In this document: positions 32,149 through 36,149 of the stretch, piece by piece | Layout: every line of letters begins with the position of its first letter | How positions within the stretch are numbered: position 1 is the first letter of the stretch | Assembly (NCBI GenBank): GCA_017524785.1 | Contig: JAFXUY010000116.1 | Span: forward strand, 1-36,149 | Reading direction: 5' to 3' | DNA from: Bacteroidales bacterium | Lineage (GTDB): Bacteria > Bacteroidota > Bacteroidia > Bacteroidales > P3 | Length of the DNA stretch: 36,149 nucleotides | Made by a program: the position numbers and the translations under genes | The notes under the pieces: generated by a model | What the model was told of the DNA's origin: nothing | What the model saw: the letters and a program-made list of their open reading frames with translations, nothing else | Database searches by the model: none

Positions 32149-32897
32149 TCGACAAGGATATGGCCCGGCGGGTGTTCTCCTGCATAGACAACACCACGCT
32201 CAACGCCACCGACAACAACAAGTCGGTCGAGTCATTCTGCCGACGTACCATGGAGATGCGTCTAGCCGACGGCACCACTGTTGCCGCAGTGTGCGTATAT
32301 CCTGTGTTTGTAGGCATCGCCAAGCGTACACTCGAAGGCAGCGGAATAAAAGTGGCATCGGTAGCAGGTGCGTTTCCCCACGGCCAGTTGCCGTTGAACC
32401 TCAGAGTAGATGAGGTACGCCGTGTGATTGACGATGGTGCCGACGAGGTCGATGTGGTCATCAACCGTGGCTTGCTGCTGGCAGGCGAATATAAAGCTGT
32501 GTGCGACGAGGTGGCCGAGTTGAAACATGCCTGCAAAGGCCGTACGCTGAAGGTCATCCTCGAAACAGGCGAACTCTCCCCCCTACTCATCCGCCGCGCA
32601 GCACAACGCGCCATCGACGGGGGCGCCGACTTCATCAAAACCTCCACGGGCAAGATATCAACTGGTGCCACTCCCGAGGCTGCCGAGATGATGTTAAATG
32701 TCGTTAACGAAAACGTTAAATTTAACAAAAAGACCGTCGGATTTAAGGCTGCTGGAGGCATCAGAACCCCTGAAGAGGCACTCGCCTACGCCGAAATGGC
32801 GAAAAAAATAGTAGGCAACAATTATATTAACAATCAGACCTTTAGAATAGGTGCAAGCCGCTTGACGGAAAGCCTCTACTCACTTTTAACATTTTAA
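32145..32897 (+). CDS. deoC: Deoxyribose-phosphate aldolase
   Basis: A 250-residue class I aldolase cleaving 2-deoxyribose-5-phosphate to acetaldehyde and glyceraldehyde-3-phosphate. The Schiff-base Lys165 is in FIKTSTGK and the second active-site Lys201 in VGFKAAGGIRT; the acidic residue of the triad is in EVDVVINRG. The codons for NVVNENVKFNKK (32697-32732) are AT-rich, contain repeated GTTAA and include the inverted TTAACG/CGTTAA, unlike the GC-rich rest of the gene, and look like a small insertion. The 3' end is also AT-rich. It overlaps rpiB by 4 nt. Confidence 0.96.
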   Translation: MIDKDMARRVFSCIDNTTLNATDNNKSVESFCRRTMEMRLADGTTVAAVCVYPVFVGIAKRTLEGSGIKVASVAGAFPHGQLPLNLRVDEVRRVIDDGADEVDVVINRGLLLAGEYKAVCDEVAELKHACKGRTLKVILETGELSPLLIRRAAQRAIDGGADFIKTSTGKISTGATPEAAEMMLNVVNENVKFNKKTVGFKAAGGIRTPEEALAYAEMAKKIVGNNYINNQTFRIGASRLTESLYSLLTF

Positions 32898-32957
32898 TTT
32901 GCCGCTGTTTCGGAAAAAATTCGTTTCTTTGCACTTTAAAATTAATACAAAGTAAGT

Positions 32958-34148
32958 ATGAAACCGCTAAGGCAAAAGTTAGCACAATACACCTACCCCC
33001 AGGAGATGAGAGCCCTGGGTATTTATCCTTACTTCACCCCCATCTGCAGTCCTCAGAACACCGAGGTATACGTCACTGGCTACGACCATCCCATTCTGAT
33101 GTTCGGCAGCAACAGTTACCTTGGCCTCACCAACGACCCACGCCTGAAAGAGGCTGCCAAACGCGCCATCGACAAATACGGTACAGGTTGTGCAGGTTCT
33201 CCGTTCCTCAACGGTACGCTCGACATTCACATACAGCTGCAGGACGAACTGGCTGAATTCCTTGGCAAGGACGGCGTAATGCTCTTCTCGGCCGGATTCT
33301 TGGCCAATAGCGGCGTCATTCCCAACATCTGCAGCCGTGGCGACTACCTGTTCTACGACGAGCGCGTACACGCCAGCATCATGGAAGGCCGCCTCATCAC
33401 CATCGCCAACACACAGAAATACCGCCACAACGACATGGCCGACCTCGAACGTGTCCTCTCCAAGGTGCCCGTCGAGGCTTCCAAGCTTGTGGTCACCGAC
33501 GGCGTCTTCTCCATGGAAGGCGACGTGGCACATGTCGACAAGATGGTCGAGATATGCGACAAATACGGCGCCACGCTGATGGTCGACGAAGCCCACGGCC
33601 TCGGTGTCTTCGGGCGCGAAGGCCGCGGCACCTGCGACCACTTCAACATGCTGCCCAATGTCGACCTCGTCATGGGCACCTTCAGCAAGAGCCTTGCTTC
33701 GGTGGGTGGCTTCATTGCTGCCGACAAGGACACCATCAACTGGATGAAACACAGCGTGCGTCCTTATATCTTCACCGCCAGCATCACTCCCGCCAGCACC
33801 GCCTCGGTCCTCGAGGCCCTGCACATCATGCGCAGCGAGCCCGAACGCAACGCCAAGCTCTGGGACAACCAGCGCTACGCTCTGAAAGCCTTCAAGGATC
33901 TCGGCTTCGAGATAGGCAACACCTCGACGCCTATCATCCCGCTCTTCATACGCGACAACGTCAAGACCTTCACAATCACCCACGAACTACTTGTCGACGG
34001 CGTATTCGTCACCCCCGTCATCTCGCCCGCAGTGCCCAGCAACGAGACGCTCATCCGTTTCGCCCTCATGGCTACGCACACCCACGAGCAGATCGACACC
34101 GGTGTGGAGAAAATCTACAAGGCCTTCAAGAAACAGGGAGTTCTTTAA
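32958..34148 (+). CDS. spt: Serine palmitoyltransferase-like alpha-oxoamine synthase
   Basis: A 396-residue PLP enzyme of the alpha-oxoamine synthase family (KBL, BioF, SPT). Motifs: SNSYLGLTND (51-60), GTGCAGSPFLNGT, DERVHASIMEG (His138 stacks on PLP), DEAHGLGVFG (Asp210, His213) and the PLP-binding TFSKSLASVGG with Lys244. The N-terminus and overall form match the SPT of Bacteroides, which condenses serine and palmitoyl-CoA as the first step of sphingolipid synthesis; glycine C-acetyltransferase is an alternative. The downstream acyltransferase-like gene supports the lipid assignment. It lies 60 nt after deoC and may have its own promoter (a weak TTTCTTTG lies near 32920). Confidence 0.9.
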   Translation: MKPLRQKLAQYTYPQEMRALGIYPYFTPICSPQNTEVYVTGYDHPILMFGSNSYLGLTNDPRLKEAAKRAIDKYGTGCAGSPFLNGTLDIHIQLQDELAEFLGKDGVMLFSAGFLANSGVIPNICSRGDYLFYDERVHASIMEGRLITIANTQKYRHNDMADLERVLSKVPVEASKLVVTDGVFSMEGDVAHVDKMVEICDKYGATLMVDEAHGLGVFGREGRGTCDHFNMLPNVDLVMGTFSKSLASVGGFIAADKDTINWMKHSVRPYIFTASITPASTASVLEALHIMRSEPERNAKLWDNQRYALKAFKDLGFEIGNTSTPIIPLFIRDNVKTFTITHELLVDGVFVTPVISPAVPSNETLIRFALMATHTHEQIDTGVEKIYKAFKKQGVL

Positions 34149-34150
34149 AT

Positions 34151-34219
34151 TGTAAGTTGTAAGCTGTAAGTTTTAAGTGCTAGCGGCATTGACCTATATC
34201 CACTTAAAACTTACAGCTT
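34151..34219. repeat. Inverted heptamer array (TGTAAGT) with 19-bp perfect stem
   Basis: Heptamers TGTAAGT, TGTAAGC, TGTAAGT and TTTAAGT (34151-34178) begin right after the spt stop. AAGCTGTAAGTTTTAAGTG (34161-34179) is the exact reverse complement of 34201-34219, with a 21-nt loop. A T-run is lacking, so it may be an RNA-stabilising hairpin between the two genes rather than a terminator. It belongs to the same heptamer family as 19741-19847 and 20579-20611. Confidence 0.8.
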
Positions 34220-34241
34220 AAAATTTAATAATAACACTGCT

Positions 34242-35357
34242 ATGATTGAAATTCGTACCGTTACCAGCCGCCGCGAGTTGCGCAAGTTTATAGCATTTCC
34301 CAACAAGCTTTTCAAGGATGTTCCTTCCTACATCCCGGCGCTCGACTTCGACGAAATAAACCTCCTCACCGAGAAGAACCCCTCGCTGGAGCACTGCTCG
34401 CGCGAGCTCTACCTCGCCTGGCGCGACGGCAAAGTTGTGGGCCGTGTGGCCGCCATCATCAACCGCACCGTCAACGAACACTGGAACAAGAAGGCTGTCC
34501 GCTTCGGCTGGTTCGACTTCATCGAGGACTACGACGTCTTCACCGCCCTGCTCGACAAGGTGATAGAATACGGCAAGCGTAACGGTATGAACGAAATCGA
34601 GGGTCCCTTCGGCTTCACCGACATGGACAAGGAATGCTGGGCCATCGACAACTTCGACGCACGCCAGAACACCTCCACCCTCTACAACCCCGAATACTAC
34701 GTGCGCTTCATCGAGCGCGCCGGCTACGAGATAAAATGCCGCTGGCAGCAGTATTCCATGCAGGCCAACCAGCCTGTGCCCGACAAGGTGGGCCGCCTCA
34801 ACAAGCTCATCATGGAGAAGTACCACCTCAAGCTCGTCAAGGTAAAACGCCGCAAGGAGCTTATCCCATACGCCTGGCAGTTCTTCCACGCCATCAACGA
34901 CTCCTTCAAGGACCTCTACGACTTCGTGCCCATGACCGAGAAGGAAATCGGCGTCTATATCGACGAGTATTTCCCCTTTGTGAATATGGACTTCGTGCAG
35001 TTCGTGGTCGACGAGAACGACAAGCTTGTCGCCTTCGGCCTCTCCATCCCCGACCTCACCAAGGCCTATAAGAAAGCCAACGGAAAGCTCTTCCCCTTCG
35101 GCTGGTACCACATACTGCACGACCTCAAGCATTTCGACACCATCGACCTGCTCCTCAACGGTGTGCTGCCCGAATGGCAGAAACGCGGTGTGCACAGCAT
35201 CTACTACTGCGACATGAACGAGGCCGCCATCAAGCACGGTGTACATACAGCCTACACCAACCCCCAGATTATCGGCAACGAAGCCGTCAAGATTTGGGAG
35301 ACACAGTACAATACCAAGCCCCTCATGCAGCGCGCCGTGTTCGGCAAGACCCTTTGA
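34242..35357 (+). CDS. GNAT-like N-acyltransferase, candidate ceramide synthase
   Basis: A 371-residue soluble protein with two GNAT-like halves: an N-terminal segment (about 1-150; ELYLAWRDGKVVGRVAAIINR, FGWFDFIEDYDVFTALLDKVIEYGKRNGM, IEGPFGFTDMDKECW) and a C-terminal half (about 220-371; DFVQFVVDENDKLVAFGLSIPDL, GVLPEWQKRGVHSIYY). It resembles the GNAT proteins found beside SPT genes in Bacteroidota. Because bacterial ceramide synthases are GNAT-fold acyltransferases, N-acylation of the sphinganine made by its neighbour is a reasonable inference, not a demonstration. It ends 24 nt before a terminator. Confidence 0.9.
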   Translation: MIEIRTVTSRRELRKFIAFPNKLFKDVPSYIPALDFDEINLLTEKNPSLEHCSRELYLAWRDGKVVGRVAAIINRTVNEHWNKKAVRFGWFDFIEDYDVFTALLDKVIEYGKRNGMNEIEGPFGFTDMDKECWAIDNFDARQNTSTLYNPEYYVRFIERAGYEIKCRWQQYSMQANQPVPDKVGRLNKLIMEKYHLKLVKVKRRKELIPYAWQFFHAINDSFKDLYDFVPMTEKEIGVYIDEYFPFVNMDFVQFVVDENDKLVAFGLSIPDLTKAYKKANGKLFPFGWYHILHDLKHFDTIDLLLNGVLPEWQKRGVHSIYYCDMNEAAIKHGVHTAYTNPQIIGNEAVKIWETQYNTKPLMQRAVFGKTL

Positions 35358-35381
35358 TTGTAAGGTATAAATATAAATAGT

Positions 35382-35414
35382 ATAGGGAGCCAATCATTGC
35401 GATTGGCTCCCTAT
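35382..35414 (+). terminator. Hairpin terminator after the acyltransferase gene
   Basis: A perfect 14-bp stem, ATAGGGAGCCAATC and its reverse complement, with a 5-nt loop. It is followed by GTTAATATATTT; the T-run is weak, so efficiency is uncertain. Being symmetrical, it could act in either direction. Confidence 0.7.
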
Positions 35415-35419
35415 GTTAA

Positions 35420-35427
35420 TATATTTG
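35420..35427 (+). promoter_or_regulatory. -7 promoter box of the BspA-like gene
   Basis: TATATTTG matches TAnnTTTG and sits 86 nt upstream of the ATG at 35514. A TTG about 20 nt upstream lies within the terminator hairpin. Confidence 0.45.
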
Positions 35428-35513
35428 GTGGAAGATGTCAGATTTTAGGCGTCGGAGGTGTATTATGTTTGTAGAAGACCTAAAAAAGTATAATCACCAA
35501 AACACAACGGACA

Positions 35514-36149
35514 ATGAAAAAGACAAAGACCCTTTTTGCGTTCCTCTCAGCACTGACTTTTACCGCCGTTGCATCGGCACAGAACTTTATGTCGGGCGGT
35601 ATTGGCTACCATGTCCTTTCCGCGGAAGAGCACACTGTGGAGGTTACTGGCAAGGAGTCATGCACCCCTTATTCGGGCAATATCAACATCCCGGCCACGG
35701 TGACGTACAACGGCGAGACCTACGACGTTGTCGCCCTGGGCGAGGAAGCGTTCTTCCAAGCCTCTCTTTCGGGCATTACCATTCCCTCGTCCATCACGCG
35801 GATAAAGCGGGGCTGCTTCCTGTTCGCTTCCGGCCCGTCGTCCATCACCATCCCGGCTTCGGTGGCGGTCATCGAGCCTATGGCGTTTGCGACCAACAAC
35901 CTGAACGCCATCAATGTGGACGAGAACAATCCCAACTTTATGTCGATGGACAAGATGCTGTTCAGCAAGGATAGCACGACACTTGTGGAATGCCTGAAGA
36001 CCAAAAGCGGAGCCGTCATTTTGCCGCAGCGCACACGTCACTTGGCCGCCAACGCTTTCGCCTATTGCCAAAACATCACCGGCGTGACGCTCCCTGAAGG
36101 CCTTGAAAGCATCGGCTACTGGGCCTTTGTGGACAACCAGCGGCTGAAC
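35514..36149 (+). CDS. BspA-like leucine-rich repeat secreted protein, C-terminus beyond the window
   Basis: ATG 35514 opens 212 codons without a stop to the window edge. A signal peptide (MKKTKTLFAFLSALTFTAV, cleaved after ASA) is followed by beta-strand sequence and LRR_5/BspA-type repeats: VVALGEEAFFQASLSGITIP, SITRIKRGCFLFASGPSSIT, SVAVIEPMAFATNNLNAI and HLAANAFAYCQNITGVTLPEG. Such proteins are surface adhesins or immunomodulators in Bacteroidales, but function here is open. Another open frame from 35435 on the same strand, in a different register, is a shadow. Nothing of the C-terminus, including any sorting domain, is visible. Confidence 0.92.
   Translation, partial: MKKTKTLFAFLSALTFTAVASAQNFMSGGIGYHVLSAEEHTVEVTGKESCTPYSGNINIPATVTYNGETYDVVALGEEAFFQASLSGITIPSSITRIKRGCFLFASGPSSITIPASVAVIEPMAFATNNLNAINVDENNPNFMSMDKMLFSKDSTTLVECLKTKSGAVILPQRTRHLAANAFAYCQNITGVTLPEGLESIGYWAFVDNQRLN

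Noticed and set aside
34218..35393. A 391-codon open frame on the minus strand
   Set aside because: Antisense shadow of the acyltransferase-like gene; composition is His/Val/Glu-rich with no recognisable domain.
35435..35974. A 179-codon + strand frame starting upstream of the BspA-like gene
   Set aside because: It overlaps the signal peptide and leucine-rich repeats of the frame starting at 35514, which has clear family features and runs to the window edge.

Overview
The window is chromosomal DNA of a member of the Bacteroidota, most likely an uncultured or host-associated Bacteroidales. The support is: Bacteroidota-type promoters (TAnnTTTG at -7, sometimes with TTTG 19 nt upstream); a type IX secretion type-B sorting domain; a DUF4290 protein; a BspA-like leucine-rich-repeat protein; a serine palmitoyltransferase; and a MurA with Asp in place of the catalytic Cys. 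No rRNA, tRNA, CRISPR array or insertion sequence was recognised. Coding strands are rich in C-ending codons, which leaves long misleading open frames on the opposite strand.

Layout, left to right. (1) 1-6683 (-): the N-terminal 2,227 residues of a giant secreted CUB/fibronectin-III adhesin-like protein, preceded by a duplicated promoter-leader and a palindromic repeat. (2) 7521-8557 (-): a tiny acidic lipoprotein and an isolated rnfA, each with its own promoter and terminator. (3) 8680-14894 (-): a four-gene unit of porin-like protein, imelysin lipoprotein, di-heme c-type lipoprotein and fused CcsBA cytochrome c maturation protein, probably for iron handling. (4) 15002-17092 (-): C69 peptidase and SugE/Gdx-type exporter. 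(5) 17237-26305 (-): a compact nine-gene unit with outer-membrane protein, DUF4290, murA, CpsB-type phosphatase, purB, MsbA-like ABC exporter, T9SS type-B protein, NAD kinase and a membrane protein. (6) 26591-31229 (-, with one + gene): prohibitin-like protein, RluA-type pseudouridine synthase, a decayed AraC remnant overlapping a perfect parS site, prolyl-tRNA editing protein, a + strand uncharacterised gene, a DUF3267 protein and nadA. (7) 31230-31707: an AT-rich gap carrying eight DnaA-box-like 9-mers. (8) 31708-36149 (+): rpiB, deoC, serine palmitoyltransferase, a GNAT-like acyltransferase and the start of a BspA-like protein.

The most interesting signal is the third segment boundary. Nearly every gene left of about 31.25 kb reads leftward and every gene right of 31.7 kb reads rightward. 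The gap between them holds a DnaA-box cluster, and a 16/16 parS site lies 3 kb away. Together these suggest the chromosomal replication origin (oriC), although no dnaA, parA or parB is in the window and strand composition does not clearly support it. Two families of short palindromic repeats (an 11-mer family and a heptamer family) are scattered through the window. The heptamers twice lie in frame inside proteins.
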